From the NCBI GenBank assembly GCA_013697955.1, contig JACCVV010000068.1, positions 20,284-84,283 of the forward strand: 64,000 bases of DNA, given 5' to 3'. Both the position numbers and the translations under genes were made by a program. Below, in pieces: positions 54,911-63,914 of the stretch. The first letter of the stretch is position 1. Every line of letters starts with the position of its first letter. The notes below the pieces were generated by a model. That model searched no databases. It was not told where the DNA came from and was given only the letters and a program-made list of their open reading frames with translations. Origin of the DNA: Tatlockia sp. (GTDB taxonomy: Bacteria; Pseudomonadota; Gammaproteobacteria; Legionellales; Legionellaceae).

Positions 54911-56059
54911 TTAACTCCCAAAATTTAAGGAGGATTTTTTGGTATTTTCGTAAACATCGTCCGGATTTATTTGGCCAATACTTATTCCACGCGCTAATGC
55001 ATGAACTAATTCTTTAGTCACTGATTCATCATGATTTAGAGCGGTTGGCAGGGAACTTGTGTGAATTCCACCTTTCCGAGCTTCAATGGCTTCAAAAAAA
55101 TGCTGATTACCCTGTTCAATGCCAACATATTTGATGCGGCCCTGTAAATAATCGCTTTGATTTAAGCTTTTGATATATATATCAACCAAATTCTCTTTGG
55201 TCATTTCGCCAGCTTGAACCATACCTGTCAATCGCTTCACTGTGCTTTGAAACTCTTCAAGAATTTTTTGATCTGTAACAGCAATTTTGGCGAGAGCCTC
55301 TGCTAATTCTGGATCTCTAGAGTGATCAACAATTTTGGGTTTAAGAGGTTCAATAGTAACTCGATTTATTGACTTGAAAAATTCCTCATTGTTAACCTTA
55401 GGAATATAATGACTACCTTGTAATTTAATTATAACAGGGCTTAGCGCCGTCTGAGTTTGAGCAGACACAGGCCGATTAGTATTCTCTTCAAAATTATAAT
55501 TACGATGCCATTTTTTCTGATTAGCATGTAATTCTTTGCTGGGTTCTACAACTCTGACTTCGATTGGGACTTCAAAAGCCTTGGCTAAGGCAGCAATTGC
55601 ACTCTCATCGATCCAGGTTGACTGTAAACGCATCTTTTGTGGAGACGTATTTTCATTTCCTTCCACAAAGGCACCTTGATAATCTTCTGGGTGAGCGGAT
55701 AATTCATCAACTGCTTTTTGACGCAAAGCGTGAGCCAATTCAACCAAAAATTGAGCACGATAAGCGGGTATTTTTAATAATTCCTCTAAGCGTTGAGCTG
55801 CGGTTAATAAAGGCCTTGTAGCCTTTTGCTCAAAATAGTCAGCATGAAGTTCGAGTATTTTTTTAGCAAGAGCTTGATTTGCACTGGATTTAATAAATAA
55901 GACATTATTAATCAGGGCTGCCGATACCGATCTAAAACCACAATCACCGTTTCCGCCAACATTAACATAAGCGCTTGACTTGAATTTAGCATTAGGGGCA
56001 ATAGCTAGTTTTGACCCAAAAAAAGCTGATGTGAACTGGGTGCCCTTTTTTTGCACCAT
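54911..56059 (-). CDS. OTU-domain cysteine protease, candidate Dot/Icm effector deubiquitinase
   Basis: The 382-residue protein has an N-terminal OTU-like domain (about 25-225). The nucleophile block is NGDCGFRS with Cys40. The substrate-side motif TWIDESAIAALAKAFEVPIEV lies at 148-168, as in OTU proteases, and the catalytic His217 is in GSHYIP. The residue three before the cysteine is Asn rather than the usual Asp (DGNC), a variation also seen in the Legionella OTU group as far as I recall. An insertion of charged helices sits between the Cys and His blocks, and the C-terminal 150 residues are helical and hydrophilic, ending SSLNFGS. OTU enzymes cleave ubiquitin chains, which bacteria lack, so a host target is expected. 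AGGAGATTG precedes the ATG. A PmrA-like box lies 49-68 bases upstream. Confidence 0.85.
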   Translation of the reverse strand: MVQKKGTQFTSAFFGSKLAIAPNAKFKSSAYVNVGGNGDCGFRSVSAALINNVLFIKSSANQALAKKILELHADYFEQKATRPLLTAAQRLEELLKIPAYRAQFLVELAHALRQKAVDELSAHPEDYQGAFVEGNENTSPQKMRLQSTWIDESAIAALAKAFEVPIEVRVVEPSKELHANQKKWHRNYNFEENTNRPVSAQTQTALSPVIIKLQGSHYIPKVNNEEFFKSINRVTIEPLKPKIVDHSRDPELAEALAKIAVTDQKILEEFQSTVKRLTGMVQAGEMTKENLVDIYIKSLNQSDYLQGRIKYVGIEQGNQHFFEAIEARKGGIHTSSLPTALNHDESVTKELVHALARGISIGQINPDDVYENTKKSSLNFGS

Positions 56060-56107
56060 GTCAATCTCCTGAACAATCTAATCTATATAACTTCATTGTA
56101 AGCAATT

Positions 56108-56127
56108 TAAATTAAGGAAATATTAAC
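56108..56127 (-). promoter_or_regulatory. PmrA-box-like tandem repeat upstream of the OTU gene
   Basis: On the minus strand GTTAATATT, two bases (TC), then CTTAATTTA, followed 18 bases later by a TATATA -10 candidate. This matches the recalled PmrA consensus cTTAATatT-N2-cTTAATatT at 15 of 18 positions with the exact 2-base gap. Confidence 0.5.
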
Positions 56128-56171
56128 TAGGAATTTACATTATAATGCATAATTACTTCTAAATGGACAAA

Positions 56172-56966
56172 TCACGAACAATTCGAATGAATAAAGTTAA
56201 TAATTTCAAAAGCAAATTGATAATCCCAAAGATTATTATGACCTTTATTGTCAAAGGCAATCATTTTTTTTGGCTCAATTGCTTGATTATAAAGTTCTAA
56301 TCCTTGGTCAAAGGGAACAACGGGATCCGACTTCCCATGCAAAATTAATAAAGGAGCCTTTATGATATCAATCAATGCGAGCGAATTGAATTTGTCTGAA
56401 GGCCTTATAAAAATCCAAGGATAATGATATCTCGCGACCGCGGAAAGAGAACTAAAGGGCGATTGCAAGATTAGCGCGCATATTTGGAACTCCGAAGCCA
56501 TTTTTACTGCGACCCCTGTTCCCAGGGATTCTCCATAAACTACTAAATGCTGTGGAGGAACCCCTTGTTGCTCTAAAAAATGCACAGCGCTTCTGGCATC
56601 GATATATAACCCTTGTTCGCTAGGCTTACCCTTGTTCCCGCCGTACCCTCTATATTCCAATAAAAATACGCCAAAGCCTGTAGAAAGCAACTGACGTATT
56701 AGGGTCATGCGATGACCAATATGGCCTGCGTTACCATGCAAATATAATAAAGTAGGTTTATTAGGGAAAGCTGGTTTAAACCAGGCGAGGAGCTTTAAGC
56801 CATCAGTTGTTGGTAATGATATTTCTTGCATGTCTTCAGCCTGAAAAAGACTGCGATTTGGTATTTCCCTGGAGGGAAAATAAATTAATTGTCTTTGGAA
56901 CAAATAAATTAAAAGACTAACTATAAATAAAACAAAAAAAACAAAAATCAAAAAAGATTTAATCAT
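56172..56966 (-). CDS. Membrane-anchored alpha/beta hydrolase, Bem46-like
   Basis: 264 residues. One N-terminal transmembrane helix (about 4-22) is followed by an alpha/beta hydrolase domain. LYLHGNAGHIGHRM forms the oxyanion loop, EYRGYGGNKGKPSEQGLYID follows, and the nucleophile elbow GESLG gives Ser147. The acid lies in HGKSDPVVPFDQG and the base in NKGHNNLWDY. This order is typical of the Bem46/ABHD13 group. The substrate is unknown (probably a lipid or ester). The domain should face the periplasm or be membrane-attached. It lies 112 bases upstream of the OTU gene on the same strand. Confidence 0.88.
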   Translation of the reverse strand: MIKSFLIFVFFVLFIVSLLIYLFQRQLIYFPSREIPNRSLFQAEDMQEISLPTTDGLKLLAWFKPAFPNKPTLLYLHGNAGHIGHRMTLIRQLLSTGFGVFLLEYRGYGGNKGKPSEQGLYIDARSAVHFLEQQGVPPQHLVVYGESLGTGVAVKMASEFQICALILQSPFSSLSAVARYHYPWIFIRPSDKFNSLALIDIIKAPLLILHGKSDPVVPFDQGLELYNQAIEPKKMIAFDNKGHNNLWDYQFAFEIINFIHSNCS

Positions 56967-57050
56967 CCTTATTCCAAAAAAGGTTGAGCCCGCTCAAAGA
57001 GCTATAATATGCTTCCATTACTCAGGGGGCTTAATTGACTAATAATTACC

Positions 57051-57743
57051 ATGTGGCTTTGTTTATTCTTACTTATTAGCTTAGCAATTATTGTTATTTT
57101 TAGCAGAAAATCATGCCGAAAGATAACTTTATATCAATGGAGGAAAGCTCTGGCTTTGGATTCTCATGCACGTGTTTTTCATGAGCTTTACACTCATGTT
57201 GACGGCTTTTCCCTTTCCAAACAGGCTAGAAAGACCAAAGATGCCTTGGAGTTTGTCTATGGCGAAATTGTATTTGAACCTTTTATAGCTCTATTGACAA
57301 TGTGCAAACCTGATTCATCTACTGTTTTTTACGATTTAGGTTCGGGGACTGGAAAGGCAGTTCTTGCTTGCAGCATGGTATTTAATGTCCATAAAAGTTG
57401 TGGCATCGAACTTTTCCCATCTTTGCATGAGGCAGCTCTTTCACAGCAGGCACGTTTAGAGAATTTGCCTGTCTATATTGAAAAAGCAGGAGCAATTAGT
57501 TTTATCAACGCCGATTTTTGCAATATAAGATTGAACGATGCTTCTTTAATTTTTATCAACTCTACAACCTTCTTTGGAGATGAATGGCAAAAGATATCCA
57601 TTCATCTCGAACAAATTAAGTCAGGATCCATTGTTATCAGCACCTCTAAACCCCTTAAATCGATTTGCTTTAGCACCTTGCGCCTTACAGAGGTTGCTAT
57701 GAGCTGGGGAATTGTTAATACCTTTATTCAATGTCGGATTTAA
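57051..57743 (+). CDS. DOT1-like SAM-dependent methyltransferase with an N-terminal membrane anchor
   Basis: 230 residues: a transmembrane helix at about 2-18, then a methyltransferase domain with the DOT1 pattern. ALEFVYGEIVFEPF carries the DOT1 hallmark YGE (70-72). The SAM loop is FYDLGSGTGKAVLAC (94-105), the acidic end of strand 2 is in CGIELF (Glu120), INADFCNIRLNDASLIF gives the adenine-side Asp, and IFINSTTFFGDEW (167-179) matches the VN(N)F.F loop. The last region, IVISTSKPLKSI, also fits. DOT1 proteins methylate histone H3 lysine 79 in eukaryotes. Whether this one is a secreted host-directed enzyme or acts on a bacterial membrane or protein substrate cannot be told; the N-terminal helix argues for membrane location. 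No good ribosome-binding site precedes the ATG; a TATAAT lies about 40 bases upstream. Confidence 0.78.
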   Translation: MWLCLFLLISLAIIVIFSRKSCRKITLYQWRKALALDSHARVFHELYTHVDGFSLSKQARKTKDALEFVYGEIVFEPFIALLTMCKPDSSTVFYDLGSGTGKAVLACSMVFNVHKSCGIELFPSLHEAALSQQARLENLPVYIEKAGAISFINADFCNIRLNDASLIFINSTTFFGDEWQKISIHLEQIKSGSIVISTSKPLKSICFSTLRLTEVAMSWGIVNTFIQCRI

Positions 57744-57944
57744 AAAAAATTAGTCGAATCTTGAAAATTCTATGTTAAAAAGGCCCCAACCAGGCAGGGA
57801 TTGCATTGAAGGCTAATATATTGCTACAGTTGTTTGATAACATTGAATAATTTCTTTCGCTGTCTATACTCAAATAGAGAGCTTAAGAAGTCAGCGCCTG
57901 TTTTGGAGATGCTGACCCCAATAACGCGGCTAACCGAGGTGGGT

Positions 57945-58256
57945 ATGATTAAATCGGAACTCATTGCAAACCTTGCTGCAAAAATGACACATCTTCCAGA
58001 AAAGCAAGTGGCTGATAGCATTAATCGAATATTGGAATTAATGAGCGAAGCGCTAATCAATAACAAGCGCATCGAAATTCGCGGTTTCGGAAGCTTTTCT
58101 TTACATTACCGTCCGCCCCGAAATGCTCATAATCCAAAGACAGGTGAAAAAGTGGTCACTGAAGCCAAATACAGTCCACATTTTAAACCTGGAAAAGAAT
58201 TGAGAGAACGCGTGGATGCCTCGCGCAGTACTATCTCTTTAAAAGATGAAGATTAA
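57945..58256 (+). CDS. ihfB: Integration host factor beta subunit
   Basis: A nucleoid-associated DNA-bending protein that forms a heterodimer with IHF-alpha. From the ATG at 57945 the protein is 103 residues: [22 protein letters not shown], then the beta-arm region [28 protein letters not shown] and [12 protein letters not shown], all IHF-beta-like. The upstream extension of the frame to 57834 is not conserved; GAGGTGGGT lies just before 57945. The tail ([12 protein letters not shown]) is longer and more acidic than in E. coli. A terminator follows at 58263-58305. In other gammaproteobacteria ihfB follows rpsA, which is not the case here. Confidence 0.93.
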   Translation: MIKSELIANLAAKMTHLPEKQVADSINRILELMSEALINNKRIEIRGFGSFSLHYRPPRNAHNPKTGEKVVTEAKYSPHFKPGKELRERVDASRSTISLKDED

Positions 58257-58824
58257 ACTAAGCCGTCATTGCAACTTGATTTTTGCATTGACGGTCAATT
58301 TTTTTAGGCAAATTTTAAGTTTAGAATTACACGTACTTTAATTACGGATCGACGCAGCAGTAATTGATTGACAATTAAAAACAATAAGATATATGGGAAA
58401 ACTCTGATAATTTATTGGACCATTTTATTTCACCCGGGGATCCATAATTGGTGACTTCTAGCTTTGCTAGTATCTGTATTAGTTTTGTTTCTAGCTGTAT
58501 TTAATACAAACAAACTAAATATTTTTTGGTCAAACATTTATCCTCATATTCTTTCTTATCTATATTTAAAATAACTTGGAACATAAACATTATCTTGCTT
58601 TAAATTATTGGTATGTGGCCTTTGAGGTGCAAAAAAAAACGCAAACTCGAAAATTTTCATCTCTTCGAATGACTAAATTTTTAGGAATAGTTACTGAAAC
58701 AACAATCTCTAAAATCGGATTTAAGTCCGAGAAATAAACTCTCAACACAGAAGAGAAAATACACTAAATCGAAGCAATTATGGTATTTTTACATTAATGT
58801 AAAGCTTCCATTTATTACAGTTCA
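58257..58824. other. AT-rich intergenic region between ihfB and dcd
   Basis: About 570 bases without a supported gene. After the ihfB terminator I see only short dyads: CTAGCTTTGCTAG near 58459, and TCGGA/TCCGA near 58716-58731. There is no open frame with a ribosome-binding site. It could hold a small RNA, but nothing specific supports it. Confidence 0.5.
58263..58305 (+). terminator. Rho-independent terminator after ihfB
   Basis: CCGTCATTGCAA (58263-58274) pairs with TTGCATTGACGG (58283-58294) with one mismatch, then TCAATTTTTTT. Confidence 0.8.
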
Positions 58825-59391
58825 TCAAGTTCGTGGCAGGGTCACACCAGTCTGACCTTGATATTTTCCTCCCCTATCTCGATAAGATATTGAGCAAACT
58901 TCATCGGATTCTAAAAACAACATTTGCGCCACTCCTTCATGGGCATAAATTTTGGCAGGCAACGTTGTTGTATTTGAAAACTCCAAAGTCACGTGGCCTT
59001 CCCACTCGGGTTCTAATGGCGTTACATTCACGATTATTCCACAACGTGCATAAGTGGATTTACCGAGGCATATGGTAAGCACAGTCCGAGGAATGCGGAA
59101 ATACTCTACAGTTCTTGCTAATGCAAAAGAATTAGGCGGAATTATGCACACATCTGATTTTACATCCACAAAACTATTTGCATCAAAGGCTTTTGGATCC
59201 ACTATTGCAGAATTAATGTTCGTAAAAATTTTAAACTCATCTGCGCAACGAACATCATAACCATAACTGGAAACGCCGTAAGATATAATTCGCCCGCCAT
59301 TCGCTTCACGAACTTGCTGACGTTCGAAAGGCGATATCATCCCACACTCCAAAGCCATCTTTTCTATCCATTTATCGGATTTAATTGTCAT
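58825..59391 (-). CDS. dcd: dCTP deaminase
   Basis: It converts dCTP to dUTP, feeding dTMP synthesis. The 188 residues match the family length. [18 protein letters not shown], then [52 protein letters not shown] (key parts [10 protein letters not shown] and EPEWEGH, which hold the active-site Ser, Arg and Glu), and HEGVAQMLF are all present, ending in [11 protein letters not shown]. The start at 59391 fits. It lies alone on the minus strand, downstream of the LbtU-type porin gene. Confidence 0.96.
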   Translation of the reverse strand: MTIKSDKWIEKMALECGMISPFERQQVREANGGRIISYGVSSYGYDVRCADEFKIFTNINSAIVDPKAFDANSFVDVKSDVCIIPPNSFALARTVEYFRIPRTVLTICLGKSTYARCGIIVNVTPLEPEWEGHVTLEFSNTTTLPAKIYAHEGVAQMLFLESDEVCSISYRDRGGKYQGQTGVTLPRT

Positions 59392-59596
59392 GAAAGCTCA
59401 CTTAATTGGTAATTGAAAATAAACACTACATGAAAGCTCTTCTTACTAAAAGTTAAATTTTTTAATTATCACTATGGATAATATTCCTAACCTTCGCTCT
59501 ATTCGCTTATTCTTTAAATGTAGTGAGCCAATACTTTCCTCTTAACTCTGTATTAACACCGTGCTCACAAATTTAAGCTAATTTTTTAAAAATGAC

Positions 59597-61231
59597 CTAA
59601 AAATAAATACCTATTTGACCAATTAGTGCATCTGCCGCTCGCCCTGTTCCAAAGGTAGGTTCATTAAGAAGCCTTGGCGCTGGAGCACCATTAGCAAACT
59701 GGGTAGTTCTATAATCCACAGAGTGCCTATATTCAATACTCTCAATGGTATCTCGCCAAATTGAAATATTGAACACACCGCCATATTGATGTTTAGGTAA
59801 ATTTAGAGCTAAAGCCTGATTTGTCCATTGATAAGTAACTGCGACGGAAGCTGGCTTTTTAAATGCCATGAACGTAACTGCTGCTTCAAGCTGAGCTGCT
59901 TGGGGTTTCGCCCCACGTCCATTGAAACTTAATTCCCTCGCTCGAAATGTTTGTGACGTACCAACCCATTCAGCCGTTAGACTATAGCGATCAAAACTGA
60001 GGTTCCCATGAACATCAATTCCACCCACTTTGTGAATTAATTCTGTACCGTTAGTTGGGGAAGCAAATCCACCAAAGGATGTAAAGGGTGCGGCACCAGT
60101 ATCTTGCATGCCTGTGGAATCTGTTATCGAACTTATATACCCAGCACCAATATCGCCACTAATAGATCCTGAATTAAAGGTGTATCCAAAATTAGTGCCA
60201 CCAATGCTGCTATGTCCCAAGCCGGTATCTGCTTTGAAACCATAAATTTGCCCATAGGGGCCAGAGGGACTTTGTGATTTATAACCCAAAATAAAGGGGC
60301 GAGATTTGGTTCTACCAAGTCGCATGGGCAAAGTTGAACTAATCATAGAGGTAGAAAAGCGTCCAAAAGGAACATACATTTGACCAGCTGTAAAATAGAT
60401 CGGTGATTTATCAAGATTGCCTATGTTTACAAAACCCATGTTTAAACTAAAAACAGAATTAGAAACACGAGGACCAATTGGAGGGGGCGTATCGTCATAA
60501 GCAATAGACATAAAGCCTTCAACTTTATCATTGAGTGCCGCTGCAACATCAAGTTCACTGGCACCCAAATTCAAATCCGATTTTGTTTTTCCAACATAGG
60601 GCTGATTGATCATTGCGACAGGCTCAACTTTACCGCTTATCGCAATGATAGGCATATTAGGTTTGGGATAACCTATACGTTCATAAGCTCGATATAAACG
60701 CCGCCGTTGATCCATTAATCGGATATCGCGGTTTATGCTCGAAATGTTGACAATGTAGTCAGAACCATCAAATGCTGGCCTATCGCCCAAATAGGGTGTA
60801 GTTACCACAGGCGTCCCTGCAATGTAGCTAATTACATGCCCATCAGCAATTAATGCAGTCGGGAAAAACCCAATTGACTTATCACCCTCGCCTACATGCA
60901 CCTTTAACTGGCTTGAGTGATAGGTTTTCCCTTCATCTTTAACAACACGGAATCTCTTCGAAGATATTTCTGTTTGTTCTTCTTTTGTAATAACTGGTTT
61001 TATTGATGCGGCGGGTAGTTGCTGTTCAGTTTTTTTCTTTCGAGGTGTTATGACTTTTTTTTCAATTGTCGTTTTAGCAATCAAACGATTTTGCAATCGA
61101 TTCAGCTGAATTTGCATCTGTTTAGATTGTTCTTGCAATAGCTTTATTTCGCGTTGTAACTCTTCGGTATCGGACGCATAAAGGGTACTTGAGAAGACTG
61201 CTATGGCGAAGATTAGTGCTTTATGTTTCAC
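59597..61231 (-). CDS. lbtU: LbtU-family siderophore porin
   Basis: An outer-membrane beta-barrel for siderophore uptake. LbtU of Legionella imports legiobactin without a TonB-type plug. The 544 residues start with a signal peptide (about 1-19, cut after LYA). A coiled coil follows (ELQREIKLLQEQSKQMQIQLNRLQNR, about 23-50; key heptads seen), then a Lys-rich linker and a barrel of alternating strands ending in GIYF with a terminal aromatic residue. The start is GTG at 61231, with AGGAG about 8 bases upstream. Family assignment rests on the coiled-coil-plus-barrel plan and segment resemblance; the ligand could differ. It neighbours two MOMP genes. Confidence 0.75.
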   Translation of the reverse strand: MKHKALIFAIAVFSSTLYASDTEELQREIKLLQEQSKQMQIQLNRLQNRLIAKTTIEKKVITPRKKKTEQQLPAASIKPVITKEEQTEISSKRFRVVKDEGKTYHSSQLKVHVGEGDKSIGFFPTALIADGHVISYIAGTPVVTTPYLGDRPAFDGSDYIVNISSINRDIRLMDQRRRLYRAYERIGYPKPNMPIIAISGKVEPVAMINQPYVGKTKSDLNLGASELDVAAALNDKVEGFMSIAYDDTPPPIGPRVSNSVFSLNMGFVNIGNLDKSPIYFTAGQMYVPFGRFSTSMISSTLPMRLGRTKSRPFILGYKSQSPSGPYGQIYGFKADTGLGHSSIGGTNFGYTFNSGSISGDIGAGYISSITDSTGMQDTGAAPFTSFGGFASPTNGTELIHKVGGIDVHGNLSFDRYSLTAEWVGTSQTFRARELSFNGRGAKPQAAQLEAAVTFMAFKKPASVAVTYQWTNQALALNLPKHQYGGVFNISIWRDTIESIEYRHSVDYRTTQFANGAPAPRLLNEPTFGTGRAADALIGQIGIYF

Positions 61232-61752
61232 ACGAGAACTCCTGACTTATTTCTTGTACTTCCTAGGTTAGATAGCAGGTGGAGTATATCGCGCATTAAC
61301 CTTAGTGCCTAGTGTTTGAGCATATAATTATGGGAGGATATTAGGCTAAGATTTTTTTTAAATTGGAAATTAAATAGAGCAATTGAAATTTTAATTTCTA
61401 GGGTTTGGCAGGGTTTATAAGCTCCGGTGCAAAGAGTTAGTTTACCTTTGTGTTGTTTGATTTAACTAAAATCAAGAGGCTTAACTTAAGTGTTTTTATG
61501 TTTAACCTTAATGGGAATTGATTTTTTTTGTGGGTAAAATATTGATCGAATTTTTAACTACAAAATAGGATTAAATTTTCTCTTCCAGGGCGTTCAAATT
61601 ATTAGCAGTATATTTAAACTATAAATTAGTTCTGACATGACCAGGCATAAAGTTTAAAGGACGTTTATATTATAAAGGTCAACCTCTTGAGAGGTTAGTA
61701 AAATGAAAGCCCATAATTATGAACTTTCATACTTTAGTGGATTAAGAATGGG
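61232..61752. other. AT-rich intergenic region between the LbtU-type porin and the MOMP paralogue
   Basis: About 520 bases with no supported gene. It must include the promoter of the porin gene and the end of the MOMP transcript. I see an AACCTC-TTGA-GAGGTT dyad (61681-61696) and a 7-bp hairpin ATGAAAG/CTTTCAT near 61702-61729 that could end the MOMP transcript. Confidence 0.5.
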
Positions 61753-62706
61753 TTATACATTGCCAATCCATTTTGCCCCAAAATAGGGACCATAAAGTCC
61801 AAAATCTGTTTTACCCGGATGTGTGCTGTATTGATCTCTTTCTCTAAATACATTGAAATAATTGATAGCTTGAAAGCCACCTTCAAGATTTAAAATACCA
61901 CTTGGCCATTCATTTGCATATGCAAGTCCTAATTTAGCTTCGAAACTAGGAACGACCAGCTTATAAGATAAGCTATCATTGAACCTTATCAAGCCAGTAG
62001 GCGAAATTTTGAAACCATTTGCAAACCTGGATACCCCTTTAAGTAGAGATGAGGCTGTATTAGCTGTAAGGCTAAAGCCATTAATAAGATTATAAGAATA
62101 ATCAATTCCTATTACTGGACCAAAACCGTAAACTTCAGAATTATGATATTGTTGCAACCCATTTGCCCTTTGTTGCAGAAGAGCAGCAGGTACTAAAGTG
62201 AAATCACGTCTTTCTTCAACCCTAATTTTAGCATATTGCAATCCGCCAAAAAATCGAGCATTTTTCTTTAGACCCATATTTACATGTTGCCCAAGAACAA
62301 AATTAACCTGATCAAATCTATTTCTCAGATCAAGATTGAAGGGTAAAAATGAAGTTGAGTAACTGGTTTGCCCACTAAATCCACCATTGTTTGTCCCTTG
62401 GTCAAATTGGATTAATGACATGGTGAAATCATTTCCGGTTTGGTAATGGTATGAACCTACAACTCTGTAACCCCAGCCCCAATTAGGCTCATTTTTTTTG
62501 TAATTACCAATAGTAGAACTGCGCTCATAACCTCTATCTGTAGAATATGTCGGTTTAAAATATAGTGCTTGTACACCTAGATCCCAATAACTAGATTCAC
62601 AAGGGACTGTCACATCACCTGGAGTACACAAGGGACCCATTCCTCCTGCAGATGCTAAACTGCTCGCCGCCAAACCTAAAATTGCTAAGGTTATCTTCTT
62701 CAGCAT
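61753..62706 (-). CDS. Legionella-type major outer membrane protein (MOMP) paralogue
   Basis: An outer-membrane porin-like barrel of 317 residues. It has a signal peptide (about 1-20, ending SASA/AGG), then the genus-typical mature N-terminus MGPLCTPGDVTVPCE with two cysteines, a large strand-rich barrel, and the C-terminal GPYFGAKWIGNV. It shares the CTPG.VTVPCE, GSYH...TGND and G.QYA.I motifs with the neighbouring MOMP but differs in the surface loops and is 60 residues shorter. In Legionella MOMP is a disulphide-linked porin that also binds complement C3; whether this copy does so is unknown. It lies 74 bases downstream of the second MOMP gene. Confidence 0.88.
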   Translation of the reverse strand: MLKKITLAILGLAASSLASAGGMGPLCTPGDVTVPCESSYWDLGVQALYFKPTYSTDRGYERSSTIGNYKKNEPNWGWGYRVVGSYHYQTGNDFTMSLIQFDQGTNNGGFSGQTSYSTSFLPFNLDLRNRFDQVNFVLGQHVNMGLKKNARFFGGLQYAKIRVEERRDFTLVPAALLQQRANGLQQYHNSEVYGFGPVIGIDYSYNLINGFSLTANTASSLLKGVSRFANGFKISPTGLIRFNDSLSYKLVVPSFEAKLGLAYANEWPSGILNLEGGFQAINYFNVFRERDQYSTHPGKTDFGLYGPYFGAKWIGNV

Positions 62707-62725
62707 GATTACTCCATTTATCTTT

Positions 62726-62759
62726 TAAAAAAAAAGCCCATCAACAAGTGATGGGCTTT
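62726..62759 (-). terminator. Rho-independent terminator after the second MOMP gene
   Basis: On the minus strand AAGCCCATCA pairs with TGATGGGCTT (62758-62749 with 62743-62734) around a 5-base loop, followed by a run of nine T. It separates the two MOMP genes, so they are mainly transcribed apart. Confidence 0.85.
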
Positions 62760-62780
62760 AGAAAGCGTACTGCTAACAGA

Positions 62781-63914
62781 TTATACGTTACCAACCCACT
62801 TCAAACCAACGAAAGGACCATTCAGAGAGAAATCACCTTCACGTACTTCAAAATGTGTGAAACGGTTAACTTGGTTGCGAGTAGCATTCCAGTAGTGAAC
62901 CCACATATAACCAGCATCCAGAGTCAAGTCGCCTTGTGCCATAGCATAAGTGTACTTAGCACCTAACTTAGCTTCCATTTCAGGAACCATAATAGTTCTT
63001 GAACGGTATTCATCATCACCATTGAATGGAAGTAAAGATAAGTTATTGAATCTGTAATCGCCTCTTAGCTTGCTTTGACCAACTAATAATGCAGTTGCGC
63101 CATTAGCATAAACACCAAAGCCATTGCCGATGCCGAAAGACATATCAGCGCCTACACGTGGACCAAAACCATTGAATCTAGATTGAGATCCAAACAGGTG
63201 ATGAGCTTGGTTCATAGTAGAATTAGCATTTGGATATGCCACACCATCAACAATTGTTACGCCTGAAGTCGTAGATGTTGTCGAGAATGGGCTAAGTCCA
63301 GCATTTCTATTTGCAAGCGATCCACTTTCGATTCTTGCGAATTGAGCACCGCCATGGAAACGAATGATTTTCCAAGGGCTGAAATCAACGTGCTGACCCA
63401 GTTCGATGTTGATAGCATCCCATCTTGAACGGAAACGGTTATAGTTATTATTGTCATAACCATAGCCATTATCTACAGGTACTGCATAACCTGTGTATAT
63501 TCCGCTTTCAGGATGGAAATGGTTGAAATTGTTGTCGTCATCACCATGATTTCTTCTTTTACCATCAAGGTGGTACCAATTGACGTTCAGGTCATTACCA
63601 GTAAGGAAATGATAAGAACCTTCTAACTTGAAGCCCCATCTCCAGTTGTCATCAAAATTACGGTGGTGATCATAACCATCGAATCTGTTATTGAAGCCAC
63701 TGTTGAATCCTGTGCCGTAACCATAATTGTTAAAGTCATCGTTTGCTGAGCTTAATGTTTGAAGGTACAAAGCTTGACCGCCAAAATCCCAAGCTGTTCT
63801 TTCGCAAGGAACTGTAACGTTACCAGGGGTACAAACAGGCCCCATGGTGCCAGCAAATACTGCACTGCTACTCAAAGCAAGAACAGCCACCGCTGCTTTT
63901 TTCAAATTTAACAT
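62781..63914 (-). CDS. Legionella-type major outer membrane protein (MOMP)
   Basis: A porin of 377 residues. The signal peptide (KKAAVAVLALSSSAVFAG) is almost that of L. pneumophila MOMP, followed by the invariant mature start TMGPVCTPGNVTVPCERTAWD. The barrel ends GPFVGLKWVGNV. Surface loops are strikingly rich in Asn, His, Asp, Gly and Phe (GFNSGFNNRFDGYDHHRN near 50-67, RRNHGDDDNNFNHFHPESG near 110-128), making the protein longer than the usual ~300 residues. GGAGATGAAGC with a good ribosome-binding site precedes the ATG at 63914. The promoter probably lies in the remaining 86 bases or beyond the window. Confidence 0.93.
   Translation of the reverse strand: MLNLKKAAVAVLALSSSAVFAGTMGPVCTPGNVTVPCERTAWDFGGQALYLQTLSSANDDFNNYGYGTGFNSGFNNRFDGYDHHRNFDDNWRWGFKLEGSYHFLTGNDLNVNWYHLDGKRRNHGDDDNNFNHFHPESGIYTGYAVPVDNGYGYDNNNYNRFRSRWDAINIELGQHVDFSPWKIIRFHGGAQFARIESGSLANRNAGLSPFSTTSTTSGVTIVDGVAYPNANSTMNQAHHLFGSQSRFNGFGPRVGADMSFGIGNGFGVYANGATALLVGQSKLRGDYRFNNLSLLPFNGDDEYRSRTIMVPEMEAKLGAKYTYAMAQGDLTLDAGYMWVHYWNATRNQVNRFTHFEVREGDFSLNGPFVGLKWVGNV

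Noticed and set aside
57834..57944. 37-residue N-terminal extension of IHF-beta
   Set aside because: It is not like any IHF-beta, and a good ribosome-binding site lies directly before 57945.
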